From positions 531,158 through 595,157 of the forward strand of contig NZ_JAHKQR010000001.1 of NCBI RefSeq assembly GCF_018860805.1: DNA of 64,000 nt, given 5' to 3'. The DNA is from Aestuariibacter sp. A3R04. GTDB lineage: Bacteria > Pseudomonadota > Gammaproteobacteria > Enterobacterales > Alteromonadaceae. The position numbers and the translations under genes were made by a program. The notes below the pieces were generated by a model that was not told the origin of the DNA, did not search any database, and saw only the letters and a program-made list of their open reading frames with translations. How positions within the stretch are numbered: the stretch's first letter is position 1; every line of letters starts with the position of its first letter. This document shows positions 20,820 to 31,222 of this stretch, one piece after another.

Positions 20820-21636
20820 AACGGTGGCGCTGCAAATGACATCAACGCCGGATATCAACGAAAATCTTGCTTTCGTGGAAAAGGCGCTGGCATCTATACC
20901 CGCCGACAAACACGTTCCGCACTTAGTTGTGCTCCCCGAGTGTTTTGCTTGCTTTGGTACCCGTGATGGCACACTGCTTAGTATTGCTGAAGCAAGGGGC
21001 CATGGCGATATACAAGCAGCACTCAGTCGGTTTGCCAAACAGTTCGGTTGCTATCTTGTGGGGGGCACAATTCCCCTTAAAACCGATGATATATCGCAAT
21101 TTACTGCGTCGAGTTTGTTCTATGGCCCGGATGGGCAGTTACTGGCCGAATATCAGAAAATACATATGTTTGACGCCGCCGTTAACGACGCGACGAAAGC
21201 CTATCGCGAGTCAAAATATACCCGTCCGGGCGAAAATGTAATAGTAATCGACACACCAATAGGGCGTATAGGTATGGCGGTATGCTATGATGTGCGCTTT
21301 CCGGGATTGTTCACGGCGATGGGCGATGTTGACATACTGGTGCTGCCGGCGGCTTTTACACAACGAACGGGTGAAGCCCACTGGACAACACTGGTCAGGG
21401 CGCGGGCCATCGAAAAACAGTGTTTTGTGGTTGGCGCAAACCAAACTGGTGTGCACGACAACAAGCGCGAGACTTATGGTCACAGCATGATTGTTTCTCC
21501 CTGGGGAGAAGTTATCGCAGAGAAAACTACCGACACAGGCAGTGTTATTGCAGACATCGACCTCAGCATTCGCAAGACGCTGAAAACGGATATGCCCGTG
21601 AGCGAACACAATCGATTCAGGAGTCATTTTGTTTAA
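20812..21636 (+). CDS. Carbon-nitrogen hydrolase (nitrilase superfamily, Nit1-like amidase)
   Basis: 274 residues. The nitrilase catalytic triad is visible as Glu43 (LPECF), Lys116 (EYQKIHMFD) and Cys158 (AVCYDVRFP). The sequence style fits the Nit1/YbeM branch, whose characterised members hydrolyse deaminated glutathione, but substrate cannot be fixed from motifs alone; omega-amidase is the main alternative. It is cytoplasmic, and is translationally coupled to yhdP and tldD, a pairing common in gammaproteobacteria. Confidence 0.88.
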   Translation: MIKTVALQMTSTPDINENLAFVEKALASIPADKHVPHLVVLPECFACFGTRDGTLLSIAEARGHGDIQAALSRFAKQFGCYLVGGTIPLKTDDISQFTASSLFYGPDGQLLAEYQKIHMFDAAVNDATKAYRESKYTRPGENVIVIDTPIGRIGMAVCYDVRFPGLFTAMGDVDILVLPAAFTQRTGEAHWTTLVRARAIEKQCFVVGANQTGVHDNKRETYGHSMIVSPWGEVIAEKTTDTGSVIADIDLSIRKTLKTDMPVSEHNRFRSHFV

Positions 21637-23071
21637 TAACGTGAAATCGCATCTGCTGACAGACTCCGGGTTGGAGCTGTCCTCTTTAGAGAAAGCCCTT
21701 GGTCAGATCTACCACCACGATAATGATTACGCTGATTTGTACTTTCAGTCCAGCCAACACGAGAGTTGGGTACTGGAAGATGGCATTATTAAAGACGGTA
21801 GCTACAACATCGAACGCGGCGTGGGCGTTCGGGCCATTAGCGGTGAAAAAACTGGCTTTGCTTATTCCGATGAGATAACTGAAGATGCGCTGCTCAGCGC
21901 CTGTCGCGCGGCGAGAAGTATTGCGCCTGCCGGTGGCAAGCATGCAGTAAAAAGCCTGAGCAATAGCGAGTATCGCGTGCGCTACGAAAGCAACAATCCT
22001 CTCCTCGCCATGGAAGACGCCGAAAAAATTTCTCTTTTGCGTGCCGTAGACAGTTACATCCGTAAAAAAGAGCCTGGTATTAATCAGGTGGTAGTGAGCC
22101 TGAGCGGGGTTTATGAAGAGGTGTTAGTGGCTGCTACAGACGGTACACTGGCCAGTGATATCAGGCCCTTGGTACGTCTTAACTGTTCTGTGTTAATGGA
22201 ACAAGGTGATCGCAGAGAGCGCGGCAGTGCTGGTGCTGGCGGGCGTCACTCTTATGATTTCTTTACCACAGACAAAGATGGTCGTCCGTACTATGAAACT
22301 TTAGCTGATGAAGCGCTGCATATGGCCAGAATTAACATGGAAGCGGTGGCATCGCCTGCCGGAACCATGCCAGTTGTACTGGGCTCCGGCTGGCCAGGCG
22401 TATTGCTTCACGAAGCCGTCGGTCATGGACTAGAAGGCGATTTTAATCGCAAAGGCGCATCTACTTTTAGCGGCCGCATTGGCGAAAGAGTCGCAGCCAA
22501 AGGGGTAACAGTTGTTGACGATGGCACACTTCAGGACCGCCGTGGTTCGTTGTCAGTGGATGATGAGGGTACGCCTACACAACACAATGTGCTTATTGAA
22601 GATGGCATCCTTAAGGGTTACATGCAGGACAAGATGAACGCGCGACTGATGGGGGTGAGCCCCACCGGTAACGGTCGCAGGGAGTCGTTTGCTCACTTGC
22701 CTATGCCGCGAATGACCAATACCTACATGCTGGGTGGACAACACGACCCTCAGGAAATTATTGCGTCTATCGACAAGGGTATTTATGCGCCTAATTTTGC
22801 CGGTGGCCAGGTAGACATTACCTCTGGTAAGTTTGTGTTCTCAAGCGCGGAAGCTTACCTCATTGAAAACGGAAAAATCACCGCACCAGTGAAAGGCGCA
22901 ACGTTAATTGGCAACGGCCCGGAAGTCATGCAAAAAATATCAATGATAGGTAACGATGTGGCACTGGATCGCGGAGTAGGGGTGTGTGGAAAAGACGGTC
23001 AGTCTGTTCCTGTGGGCGTGGGGCAGCCCACCCTTAAGGTGGATGAGCTAACGGTCGGCGGCACAGCCTGA
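21629..23071 (+). CDS. tldD: Metalloprotease TldD
   Basis: 480 residues from a TTG start at 21629, with AGGAG at 21619-21623 and an eight-base overlap with the preceding gene. The HEAVGH zinc motif at about residues 261-266 lies in [14 protein letters not shown], and [25 protein letters not shown] near the N-terminus is typical of TldD. With PmbA/TldE (downstream at 23778) it forms the heterodimeric protease that degrades unfolded peptides and matures microcin B17 and CcdA-type substrates in E. coli. Confidence 0.97.
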   Translation: MFNNVKSHLLTDSGLELSSLEKALGQIYHHDNDYADLYFQSSQHESWVLEDGIIKDGSYNIERGVGVRAISGEKTGFAYSDEITEDALLSACRAARSIAPAGGKHAVKSLSNSEYRVRYESNNPLLAMEDAEKISLLRAVDSYIRKKEPGINQVVVSLSGVYEEVLVAATDGTLASDIRPLVRLNCSVLMEQGDRRERGSAGAGGRHSYDFFTTDKDGRPYYETLADEALHMARINMEAVASPAGTMPVVLGSGWPGVLLHEAVGHGLEGDFNRKGASTFSGRIGERVAAKGVTVVDDGTLQDRRGSLSVDDEGTPTQHNVLIEDGILKGYMQDKMNARLMGVSPTGNGRRESFAHLPMPRMTNTYMLGGQHDPQEIIASIDKGIYAPNFAGGQVDITSGKFVFSSAEAYLIENGKITAPVKGATLIGNGPEVMQKISMIGNDVALDRGVGVCGKDGQSVPVGVGQPTLKVDELTVGGTA

Positions 23072-23088
23072 TATCACCTTTGCTCAGC

Positions 23089-23118
23089 GCGCCATGTAAG
23101 CTCAAAATTGCATGGCGC
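23089..23118. terminator. Possible bidirectional terminator between tldD and darP
   Basis: An 8-bp inverted repeat GCGCCATG/CATGGCGC with a 14-base A/T-rich loop lies between the convergent tldD and darP genes. There is no clean T-run on either side, so it may be only a 3'-end stabilising hairpin. Confidence 0.35.
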
Positions 23119-23153
23119 TGACTGAACCGGGATGACTTATACCGGGTTGAGTT

Positions 23154-23705
23154 TTATTCTTCGTGTATCACTTCTTTTAAATACTGAAATAATTCCCGAA
23201 ACGCTTTTGGGGCAGCGCTCTTTTCCCTCTCCTTTTTAATTTGCCGGTGGTACTGGCGCAATTTTTGTCTGTCTAGTGCCGGGTGGGCCTCAATAAGACG
23301 CTGAATAGCATCGTCGCCTTCATTGATTATCGCGTCCCTGGCTTTCTCCAAAGCGTGAAAGGCGGCATTAGTTTGTTGATGTTGATGGGCCAGTTTGGCC
23401 ATAGCGGCCTCAATGTCAGCAACATCGCGACCGCGCATCAGCTTACCAATAAACTGTAGCTGGCGGCGATAGCCGTCTTTTTTCCTGTTGATCCGCTGCG
23501 CCAGTTCCACAGAGTCCCTTAAGTCATCGTCTAAAGGTATGGTAGCCAGGTGCGCAGGGGTTAGGTTGACCAAAGCTTCGCCGAGTTTTTGAAGTTCGGC
23601 AGACTGGCGTTTTAGTTCTGTTTTACTGACAAATTCAACATCATCATCCTGTTCGATGTCGTCAAATAAGTTTTCTTCTTCAGAATGATGGTTGTTCTCG
23701 CTCAT
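23154..23705 (-). CDS. darP: Ribosome-associated protein DarP (YjgA)
   Basis: 183 residues from the ATG at 23705 (MSENNHHSEEENLFDD). The acidic N-terminus is followed by VSKTELKRQSAELQKLGEAL, a hallmark of the YjgA family, and the rest is helical and highly charged. DarP associates with 50S precursors and assists late large-subunit maturation. It lies convergent to tldD and divergent from pmbA, as in many gammaproteobacteria. An upstream start at 23861 would add 52 residues and overlap pmbA, so it is rejected. Confidence 0.94.
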   Translation of the reverse strand: MSENNHHSEEENLFDDIEQDDDVEFVSKTELKRQSAELQKLGEALVNLTPAHLATIPLDDDLRDSVELAQRINRKKDGYRRQLQFIGKLMRGRDVADIEAAMAKLAHQHQQTNAAFHALEKARDAIINEGDDAIQRLIEAHPALDRQKLRQYHRQIKKEREKSAAPKAFRELFQYLKEVIHEE

Positions 23706-23777
23706 TTGGCACTCATAAATGTTACACTGCAATAATCCGGTTATTGTGACATACAGACAGAAATAGCGAAACTGACT

Positions 23778-25109
23778 ATGCAAATAGAAAAGCAAATTGC
23801 GGAAATTCAGAACATTGTTGATGACGTGCTGAAAATGGCGCTGAGCAAGGGAGCCACCCAAGCGGAAGCGAGCATGTCAAAGGTACAGGGGATTGCTGTT
23901 TCTTCTCGCATGTGCGACGTTGAGAACGTGGAATTCAATAACGATGGCGGTTTGGGGATCAGCGTTTACGTAGGTAAGCACAAGGGCAGTGCATCAACGG
24001 CTGATCTCAGTAAAGAAGGGTTGGCGCTTACGGTGGAAAAAGCGGTGGACATTGCCCGCTACACCAGCGAAGACGACTGTACCGGCTTAGCCGATGAAGC
24101 GCTTATCGCTACAGAATTTCCCGATTTGGATCTTTACCATCCCATTGAGCTTGACCCCCAAAAGGGCATTGAAATGGCCGTTGCCGCAGAACAAGCGGCC
24201 ATGGCACACGACAAGCGCATTACTAATTCTGATGGCGCATCCTACAACGCCAATATGGGTATGCGTGTTTACGGCAATACACATGGCATAAATGCCGGTT
24301 ATCCTTCCAGCCGTTACAGCTTAAGCTGCATGATGATTGGCGCGGAAAACGGTGATATGCAGCGGGACTATGCTTATACAGTGAACCGAGTGCCATCACT
24401 ACTGAAAGGCGCTGAAGAGATAGGTCGTGAAGCGGCAGAAGCGACGGTTGCCCGCCTCGGAGCGCGTAAACTTGCTACTGGCAAAGTGCCTGTTATGTTG
24501 CACAAAGACGTTGCAAGCTCCCTGTTTGGCCACTACGTCAGCGCGATTAGCGGTGGTAGTTTGTATCGTCGTTCTTCGTTTCTGCTCGATAAGCTCGGCG
24601 AACAGGTTTTCCCTCATTGGTTAACTATTGAAGAAAAACCTCATCTGAAAGCGGGCCTGGCCAGCTCTGTCTTTGATGCCGAAGGCGTGGCTACTAAAGA
24701 CATGACCATTGTGGAAAACGGCATTCTGTCTCACTACTTGTACACGACCTACTCTGCGCGAAAGCTCGGGGTGATCTCCAATGGTCACGCCGGTGGGATT
24801 CACAACTGGATCATTGGTGACACAGGGCAAAGTGATGGGCAAATGCTTCAGGAATTGGGAACCGGGCTGTTGGTCACAGAACTGATGGGGCAGGGGGTCA
24901 ATACCGTAACAGGCGATTATTCGCGTGGTGCTGCTGGTTTTTGGGTAGAAAACGGGGTTATTCAGTATCCTGTTCACGAAGTGACTATTGCCGGCAATCT
25001 GAAAGACATGTTTATGAATATTCAGGCCATAGGGGCTGAACGCGAACTTCGCGGCGGTGTACAAACCGGGTCGGTGCTCATTGGTGAAATGCATATAGCT
25101 GGAAGTTAA
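23778..25109 (+). CDS. pmbA: Metalloprotease subunit PmbA/TldE
   Basis: 443 residues. The TldE fold is recognisable from FNNDGGLGISVYVGKHKGSAS near residue 55 and GVNTVTGDYSRGAAGFWVENG near 375. Unlike TldD it lacks the HExxxH zinc motif, as expected for the non-catalytic partner. Together the two form the TldD/E protease. It is separated from tldD by the convergent darP gene, and a strong hairpin terminator follows. Confidence 0.96.
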   Translation: MQIEKQIAEIQNIVDDVLKMALSKGATQAEASMSKVQGIAVSSRMCDVENVEFNNDGGLGISVYVGKHKGSASTADLSKEGLALTVEKAVDIARYTSEDDCTGLADEALIATEFPDLDLYHPIELDPQKGIEMAVAAEQAAMAHDKRITNSDGASYNANMGMRVYGNTHGINAGYPSSRYSLSCMMIGAENGDMQRDYAYTVNRVPSLLKGAEEIGREAAEATVARLGARKLATGKVPVMLHKDVASSLFGHYVSAISGGSLYRRSSFLLDKLGEQVFPHWLTIEEKPHLKAGLASSVFDAEGVATKDMTIVENGILSHYLYTTYSARKLGVISNGHAGGIHNWIIGDTGQSDGQMLQELGTGLLVTELMGQGVNTVTGDYSRGAAGFWVENGVIQYPVHEVTIAGNLKDMFMNIQAIGAERELRGGVQTGSVLIGEMHIAGS

Positions 25110-25133
25110 TTTTCATCTGCAAGTGAACAGACA

Positions 25134-25163
25134 TAAAAAAACGCAGCGATATGCTGCGTTTTT
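25134..25163. terminator. Bidirectional rho-independent terminator (pmbA / arcA)
   Basis: A 7-bp stem ACGCAGC/GCTGCGT with a GATAT loop (25141-25159) is flanked by an A-run on the left and a T-run on the right. It can therefore terminate transcripts from pmbA (+) and arcA (-), which converge here. Confidence 0.9.
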
Positions 25164-25183
25164 AGTGTTCGGCTATGACAACC

Positions 25184-25891
25184 TTAGCTGTCTACAGAAC
25201 CGCAAAATCGGTAGCCTTCGCCGTGAATGGTTACAATCAATTCTTCATCGCTGGGCTCTGATTCAAAGTGCTTGCGAATACGACGAATTGTCACGTCTAC
25301 CGTTCTGTCGTTCGGACGTAATTCGCGACCAGTCATTTCCATAATAAGCTGTTCCCGCGTAAGGATTTTACCCGGATTGCTCAAGAACAAATGCAAGGCG
25401 CGGAATTCAGAGCGGGGTAAACGGAATTCAGTGTTACTTGGCGAAATAAGTGAGCGGCTGTCGCCATCTAACGTCCAACCGTTAAAGCTTACGCGGCTTG
25501 GTAAATCGTCATCTTCTGCAGAACTGGTCGTTCGCGCTAGCAGGTTACGGGCACGTATTGTTAATTCGCGGGGGTTAAACGGCTTGGTGAGATAGTCATC
25601 TGCACCAATTTCCAGACCCAAAATACGGTCAACGTCATTGTCTCGACCTGTTAGGAAGATTAAGCCGATGTTTTTACGGTCACGAACTTCACGTGCCAGA
25701 ATTAACCCGTTTTTGCCTGGTAGGTTAATGTCCATTATCACCAGATTGATAGAGTGATTCTCGAAAAAATCATGCATCTGAGCGCCATCCTCGGCTTCAA
25801 ACACATTGTAGCCTTCAGCTTCAAACAAACTCTTCAGTGTGGTCCTGGTGACCATTTCATCTTCAACAATTAAAATATTTGGCGTCTGCAT
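25184..25891 (-). CDS. arcA: Aerobic respiration control response regulator ArcA
   Basis: 235 residues. The receiver domain starts [12 protein letters not shown] and carries the phospho-acceptor Asp54 ([12 protein letters not shown]) and Lys of [10 protein letters not shown]. The C-terminal OmpR/PhoB winged helix contains [15 protein letters not shown]. Similarity to enterobacterial ArcA is strong throughout. It represses aerobic metabolism genes under low oxygen. A membrane histidine kinase gene lies 127 bases upstream on the same strand; it does not have the ArcB hybrid architecture. Confidence 0.96.
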   Translation of the reverse strand: MQTPNILIVEDEMVTRTTLKSLFEAEGYNVFEAEDGAQMHDFFENHSINLVIMDINLPGKNGLILAREVRDRKNIGLIFLTGRDNDVDRILGLEIGADDYLTKPFNPRELTIRARNLLARTTSSAEDDDLPSRVSFNGWTLDGDSRSLISPSNTEFRLPRSEFRALHLFLSNPGKILTREQLIMEMTGRELRPNDRTVDVTIRRIRKHFESEPSDEELIVTIHGEGYRFCGSVDS

Positions 25892-26018
25892 GGTGTTTTA
25901 CACTCTTCTACAATCGATTAAGCTAGCTTCTGACAAATTACACTACCCGAACGCTTTTTGTAAGGTGTTTCGAATAACTTGTCTACGGTATAAGGATTAG
26001 TACAAAAATTACAAGGGG

Positions 26019-27680
26019 TTATTCACTTTTTAACGGTAATTTACCTGATTCAGCCCTTTCTACAGGGAAAATAATAATAAATTCCACACCATTTTGCTCT
26101 TCACTGGTAATGGTTATCGTACCGTTTAGTGCCTGGGTCACCAGATTATACACCAGGTGCATACCTAGCCCGGAACCACCTTGCCCTCTTTTTGTCGTAA
26201 CAAACGGGTCAAAAATCCGCTTGCGAATATCGCGGGGGATCCCTTTGCCGTTGTCTTTGTAAATTAATTTTAGCTTAGCGGGAGGAAGCAATTCTGCAAC
26301 AATATCGATCTCTCCGCTGTCTATTCCTTCAAACCCGTGAATCACTGAATTCATTATCAGGTTTATAAGGATCTGATTAATGGGCCCGGCCTTGCTTTCG
26401 ACTACAAGCGTAGGGTCACAGCTCACATTAATGACGTGATTGAGTTTTTTCAGCCTAGGTCGCAATGACAGTAGTATCTCATTAACCAGCTGTTCAACGC
26501 AAAAAGTACGGTTGTTTTCACTGGATTGATCTACCGCGACTTGCTTAAAGCTGGATATAAGCTCCGCTGCCCGGTTCAGGTTCCTGTATATAATATTCAG
26601 GTTTTCCTGGCTTTCCCTAATAAACCTCGACATTGTACTGGCTTTTAAGGTTTTACTCTCGAACTCTTTTTGAATAATCGCCAGTTTGTCCAGCATCATC
26701 GTTGAAGCGGTGACGCCGAGGCCGATGGGGGTATTAACTTCGTGGGCAACGCCCGCCACCATATCGCCCAGAGACGCCATTTTTTCATTTTGCACCATTT
26801 GTCGCTGAAATTGGTGTAGTTTCTCCAGTGTCTGAATGAGTTCCTGGTTGGCGTCTCTCAATGCCAGGGTACGCTGATTGACGATATCTTCCAGTGACGA
26901 GTTGAGCTTGCGCAGCTGTTCCTCAGCTAGCTTTTGCCTTTGCATGTATTCCTGAATTCGACTGAGCATGACATTAATGGCGTCAGACAATATGTTCAGT
27001 TCACTGAATTTTGTAGCCTGAGCGCGGGATGCATAATCCCGTTGTCTTGAGGTTCTGTTGAGGAACTCTCCTAAATTTCTAATTGGTGTCGTTAGTACAC
27101 TTTGAAGTTTCCAGGCTACCAGATAGCTAATTAGCAACATGATCACGGTGATCATTACATGCCGAATGACTAACTTGCGAATAGACGTTTTGAAAGGCGC
27201 TAAGGTTGATTGAATAAATACATAGCCTGCCGTGGTGCCCCGGTCACTTACCACTGCCCGGGAAACCTCGATGGTGTTATCACTTAGCATCGGCTGAAAA
27301 TAGTTTGTAATAGTCTGGCTGTGGGATGCAGTTTGGGTTTCGCCTTCGCGGGTATAGTTGCTGATTTGCTCAACTTCAAAGGCGTTAATTTGCCGGTAAA
27401 CATGAGCATTTAAAATGGAAGATGAAGCCGAAAGGGCTTTCAGTTTGCGGTTAATGGCGTACTTCGCGTTTTGCGCATCCGGGGCGTCGAGATCTTTGCT
27501 GACAGAGGCGGCAATGAATTCAGCGGTAGTAATTATCTCGTTGCGCAGTGACTTCTCGTAAAACGCAATCTGATAAAAAACGGAATAGCACGCAGGAACA
27601 ATCAGCGCCACGGCAGTGACTGTCATCACTGCCCACAAAAACAAGCTGCGTATTGAGAGCTGCACGGGAGCTGAATTCAT
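26019..27680 (-). CDS. Membrane sensor histidine kinase
   Basis: 553 residues. Two transmembrane helices (about 13-33 and 175-195) bound a periplasmic sensor domain of about 140 residues with no recognised family. A HAMP-like segment and a coiled coil (about 195-300) follow. The H-box AGVAHEVNTPIG is near residue 312, the N-box LINLIMNSVIHG near 435, and DNGKGIP and GGSGLGMHLVYNL complete the HATPase. It has no receiver or Hpt domain, so it is not ArcB. Same-strand placement upstream of arcA suggests, but does not prove, a link. Confidence 0.93.
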   Translation of the reverse strand: MNSAPVQLSIRSLFLWAVMTVTAVALIVPACYSVFYQIAFYEKSLRNEIITTAEFIAASVSKDLDAPDAQNAKYAINRKLKALSASSSILNAHVYRQINAFEVEQISNYTREGETQTASHSQTITNYFQPMLSDNTIEVSRAVVSDRGTTAGYVFIQSTLAPFKTSIRKLVIRHVMITVIMLLISYLVAWKLQSVLTTPIRNLGEFLNRTSRQRDYASRAQATKFSELNILSDAINVMLSRIQEYMQRQKLAEEQLRKLNSSLEDIVNQRTLALRDANQELIQTLEKLHQFQRQMVQNEKMASLGDMVAGVAHEVNTPIGLGVTASTMMLDKLAIIQKEFESKTLKASTMSRFIRESQENLNIIYRNLNRAAELISSFKQVAVDQSSENNRTFCVEQLVNEILLSLRPRLKKLNHVINVSCDPTLVVESKAGPINQILINLIMNSVIHGFEGIDSGEIDIVAELLPPAKLKLIYKDNGKGIPRDIRKRIFDPFVTTKRGQGGSGLGMHLVYNLVTQALNGTITITSEEQNGVEFIIIFPVERAESGKLPLKSE

Positions 27681-27764
27681 TGTGTTCCGTTTTGCGCCAT
27701 TCCTTTACGTAAATAGTGGCTTATGTTTGCATAAAAATAAAGCAATCCAGGCATTTATTGTTTG

Positions 27765-29192
27765 CTATGGCAGCATTGACCGGTACAACGCGGCGTATTT
27801 CGCGGCTGCTGCTCCCCAGGTAAATCGGGTTTTCATGCCGCGAACCTGCATTTGACGGAAGCGCGAGGGGTGTTCATGATAAAACAACAGTGCCCTGCGA
27901 ATACAATTGAGTAGCGCCTCCGGGGAAGGCGCATCAAATACAAATCCCGTGGACGTCTCAGGGTTTTGTGCACAATCCACAACGGTGTCTTTTAAGCCGC
28001 CCACTGAACGCACAATGGGAATGGTACCGTAGGCTAAGCTGTACATCTGGTTGAGCCCACAAGGCTCAAATTGCGATGGCATCAAAAAGAAATCGGCACC
28101 CGCTTCAACCAGATGTGCATGTTGAATACTAAAACCATTAATAAATGAAAACTGGGTTGGGTGTTGCTGGGCAAATTCGTCTAAATCCATGCAAACACCG
28201 GGATCGCCGGTGCCGACGATGATGACTTGCAGGTTGTGCTGAAGCAGGTCATCTAATATTGGCACGAGATAGCTAAAGCCTTTTTGTTCGGTGAGACGAC
28301 AAACCATACCAATAATTGGAACATCGGGCTGTTGGGGGAGGTTACTGGCTTTTTGCAGCGCGACCTTGCTCTCTTTTTTCAAGTGCAGAGTCTCTGCCGA
28401 ATAGTTCTCTGGAAGAAAGTCGTCATCTTGTGGGTTCCACTGACCGTAATCGCAGCCATTTAAAATGCCGCTTAAATCGTCCTTGCGCAACATTAGCCGG
28501 TCGTGCAAACCGTGAGAGCCCAAATCGGTGAGAAGTTCCTCAGCGTAATTCGGACTCACTGTAGTGATTTTTGTTGCGAACTGAATGCCAGATTGCAACA
28601 TGTTGATATAACCGCCGTGAACGTGAGGTAAAATTGCCGGATGATGTCGAAGATACGGAATGTCCGCCAGCTTGTGTACACCCTGAAAAGCGGCGTTGTG
28701 AATAGTAAATACGGTTTTAGTACTGGCAAAATAACCACTTTGTTCATGAACCAACAAAAAGGGGAGCATGGCGGTGTGCCAGTCGTGACAGTGAATAATG
28801 TCCGGTTGGAGCCCAAGAGCCTGTATGGCGTGTAGTACCGCACCGGAAAAAAAGCTGAAACGCTCGGCGTTATCGGTGTAGGCCTCGTACTGACTGCTGT
28901 ATAGTCCGTCGCGATTAAAGTATTCCGGGTGGTCGATAAAGTATATTGTCAGATCATTCCAACTGAGTTGCTTGATGTTGTAGTGATAGACCTTACTTTC
29001 GGCGAACAGGGTTTGTTGGCTACAGGCGTCAGCCAGCTTGTATTCGTCGGCAATGGCTTTGTAGTAAGGCATGAACAGTACTACATCTTCGCCAGCTTCA
29101 CGCAGTGCTAGCGGGAGGGCTTTACCTACATCTGCCAGTCCGCCGGTTTTAACCAGGTCTTCTACTTCAGAAATTGCGAAAACAATGTTCAA
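27765..29192 (-). CDS. glgA: Glycogen synthase (ADP-glucose type, GT5)
   Basis: 475 residues, the usual length for bacterial GlgA. The ADP-glucose-binding motif KTGGLADV is at about residues 15-22 and the C-terminal GT-B domain has MPSQFEPCGLNQMYSLAYG with the conserved catalytic Glu. It extends alpha-1,4-glucan chains from ADP-glucose. No glgB, glgC or glgP lies nearby in this window, so it is either a solitary copy or separated from the rest of the pathway. Confidence 0.96.
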   Translation of the reverse strand: MNIVFAISEVEDLVKTGGLADVGKALPLALREAGEDVVLFMPYYKAIADEYKLADACSQQTLFAESKVYHYNIKQLSWNDLTIYFIDHPEYFNRDGLYSSQYEAYTDNAERFSFFSGAVLHAIQALGLQPDIIHCHDWHTAMLPFLLVHEQSGYFASTKTVFTIHNAAFQGVHKLADIPYLRHHPAILPHVHGGYINMLQSGIQFATKITTVSPNYAEELLTDLGSHGLHDRLMLRKDDLSGILNGCDYGQWNPQDDDFLPENYSAETLHLKKESKVALQKASNLPQQPDVPIIGMVCRLTEQKGFSYLVPILDDLLQHNLQVIIVGTGDPGVCMDLDEFAQQHPTQFSFINGFSIQHAHLVEAGADFFLMPSQFEPCGLNQMYSLAYGTIPIVRSVGGLKDTVVDCAQNPETSTGFVFDAPSPEALLNCIRRALLFYHEHPSRFRQMQVRGMKTRFTWGAAAAKYAALYRSMLP

Positions 29193-29266
29193 GGTTCAGT
29201 CTCCAGTTGTTTGAAATACCACGTAGCCGGTTTGGTTGTTTTCGAAAGAGGGGACAGCCCCTTTCT

Positions 29267-30355
29267 TTAATTACAAATACTTCTGTAAAGCGAATATTTA
29301 TTGTCTTGCGCTACGGTGTGTGTTTGTGGAAACACATCGCCGAGTAAGCCCGGGTAAGGCAAAAAACGGTTGGCTACCAACTGTAAGCTGCCGCCAGGTT
29401 TCAAATGTTGTTTGCTGTCTTCAATAAATCGCCGGGTGACAGTGTAATCGGTTTTAACTCCGGTATGGAACGGCGGATTGGTGGCAATGTGATTAAAACG
29501 CTGCTCCACACCGTGTAATCCGTTTGCTGCAATCAATGTGGCAGCCTGGCCATTGGATGAAAGGGTTCTGGCTGAACAAAAAATAGCCAGGGCACTGACG
29601 TCCAGCATGGTCATCGTTACGTGTGGAAATTGCTTTAATAAATAAGCGCCGATAACGCCCGCACCGCAAGCAAAATCAAGTACGTCTCCACGCAGCTTGT
29701 CAGACCCTTTTTCCAGTAACATCTGCGTGCCTTCATCAAGCTCACCATGGCTAAACACGCCAGGCATTGAAACCACATCCCAATCCACGCCTGCTACGTG
29801 GTAAGTGTGTGTGTTGAGCCAGTGCGCCGGGGTAAAATCAGTTGCGGCAGAAGAGGGGATCGCAGTAATCAGGCTGCAGTGCCGGGCTGAGTCTACTTTT
29901 TGATGTGCACCGATATTTGCGAGCAACTTGCTAACACTTTTAATCCCGCCTTTGTTTTCACCCACAATATGTATTCTGCCCCCGCTGGTGAGCGCACTGT
30001 GAGCCATCGCAATGAGCATCTGCATATGCGCTTTCGACTTGGGCAAATAAATAAGAACGTCAGTATACTGGCTATTACTATCGATAAAAGGGGCAAAGTA
30101 ATGCTGGTGCCTGCCTATTTTTTGCGTCACATTGAAGCCGTAGTTTCTTGTGCTGACATCCCGGCTGTCGAACTCACAGGAAGGAATAACTTTCACCGAT
30201 TCGATAAACATATCGGCATACTGATACATAAATGTTGCATCAGTAGCTGGAATAAGATCTGAAAAATAGGCGTCTGCAGGGTTGATAATCAACCAACTGC
30301 CTTCATCAAAAAGTGCAAGGTTGCGTTCCAGCAACTGACTTTGTGGGCTTAACAT
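29267..30355 (-). CDS. rsmC: 16S rRNA (guanine-1207-N2)-methyltransferase RsmC
   Basis: 362 residues with the duplicated methyltransferase layout of RsmC: a degenerate N-terminal half and a catalytic C-terminal half. The SAM-binding motif DFACGAGVIGAYL is near residue 222 and the NPPFHTG catalytic motif near 296. It methylates N2 of G1207 in 16S rRNA in assembled 30S subunits. It lies 17 bases downstream of trmB on the - strand, giving a small RNA-methylation pair. Confidence 0.95.
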   Translation of the reverse strand: MLSPQSQLLERNLALFDEGSWLIINPADAYFSDLIPATDATFMYQYADMFIESVKVIPSCEFDSRDVSTRNYGFNVTQKIGRHQHYFAPFIDSNSQYTDVLIYLPKSKAHMQMLIAMAHSALTSGGRIHIVGENKGGIKSVSKLLANIGAHQKVDSARHCSLITAIPSSAATDFTPAHWLNTHTYHVAGVDWDVVSMPGVFSHGELDEGTQMLLEKGSDKLRGDVLDFACGAGVIGAYLLKQFPHVTMTMLDVSALAIFCSARTLSSNGQAATLIAANGLHGVEQRFNHIATNPPFHTGVKTDYTVTRRFIEDSKQHLKPGGSLQLVANRFLPYPGLLGDVFPQTHTVAQDNKYSLYRSICN

Positions 30356-30372
30356 AGCTGCAATTCCATTTA

Positions 30373-31092
30373 TTATTCAGTGCGTTGATAAATTAAATCC
30401 CATACGCCATGCCCTAATTTTTGCCCGCGCACTTCAAATTTTGTGGTGGGGCGATAGTCCGGACGAGGAACATAATTGCCGGTGTCAGCAGTGTTTGTGT
30501 ATCCAGGCGCAGCATTCATCACATCTGCCATGTGTTCTGCATATGGCTCCCAATCGGTGGCCATGTGAAACTTACCACCAATAGTGAGTTTTTGTCTCAC
30601 CATTTCGACGAACTCAGGTTGCACAATTCTGCGTTTGTGGTGGCGCTTTTTGTGCCAAGGGTCGGGGAAGTACAGTTGCACTCTGGTTAACGCCCCATCG
30701 GGGATCATTTTTTTGAACACTTCTACGGCATCGTATTCCATTACCCGTAAATTACTCAGATTGCGCTCACCTGCGTCAGCAAGACACGCGCCTACGCCGG
30801 GACGATGTACTTCAATGCCGAGAAAATTGAGTTCTCGACTTTGTGCTGCCATCTCTACCAGAGATTTACCCATACCAAAGCCAATTTCCAGTACTACAGG
30901 AGCATCGCGACCAAACAGTGCTGTCATATCCAGCATGGATTCCTGAAACTCTACACCCATGGTCGGCCAGTAGGTTTCCAGCGCCTTCGCCTGACCATTT
31001 GTCAGTCGGCCTTCGCGTTTAACAAAGCTGCGTACTTTACTGATGTATACGCCAGCGGCTTCCGCTTCCTGTTGATTCTTGTATTGACCCAT
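30373..31092 (-). CDS. trmB: tRNA (guanine-N7-)-methyltransferase TrmB
   Basis: 239 residues from the ATG at 31092 ([14 protein letters not shown]), the same length as E. coli TrmB; a start at 31212 would add 40 residues of unrelated sequence. The SAM-binding [15 protein letters not shown] (about 72) and the catalytic [14 protein letters not shown] (about 149) are present. It forms m7G46 in tRNA. Confidence 0.96.
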   Translation of the reverse strand: MGQYKNQQEAEAAGVYISKVRSFVKREGRLTNGQAKALETYWPTMGVEFQESMLDMTALFGRDAPVVLEIGFGMGKSLVEMAAQSRELNFLGIEVHRPGVGACLADAGERNLSNLRVMEYDAVEVFKKMIPDGALTRVQLYFPDPWHKKRHHKRRIVQPEFVEMVRQKLTIGGKFHMATDWEPYAEHMADVMNAAPGYTNTADTGNYVPRPDYRPTTKFEVRGQKLGHGVWDLIYQRTE

Positions 31093-31222
31093 TTTAGTGC
31101 CTGATGTTGCTTGTACAGATAGGCCACTGTTTACCAGCGACCTGATAGATTGGGGCGGCATTATGCCCGTCGTACTTATGATTGCAAAATACTTTGAGCA
31201 ATAATACTGCAATTCTTAAAGA

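Noticed and set aside
26019-27680. Identification of the kinase as ArcB
   Set aside because: It lacks the receiver and Hpt domains and has a large periplasmic domain that ArcB does not have.
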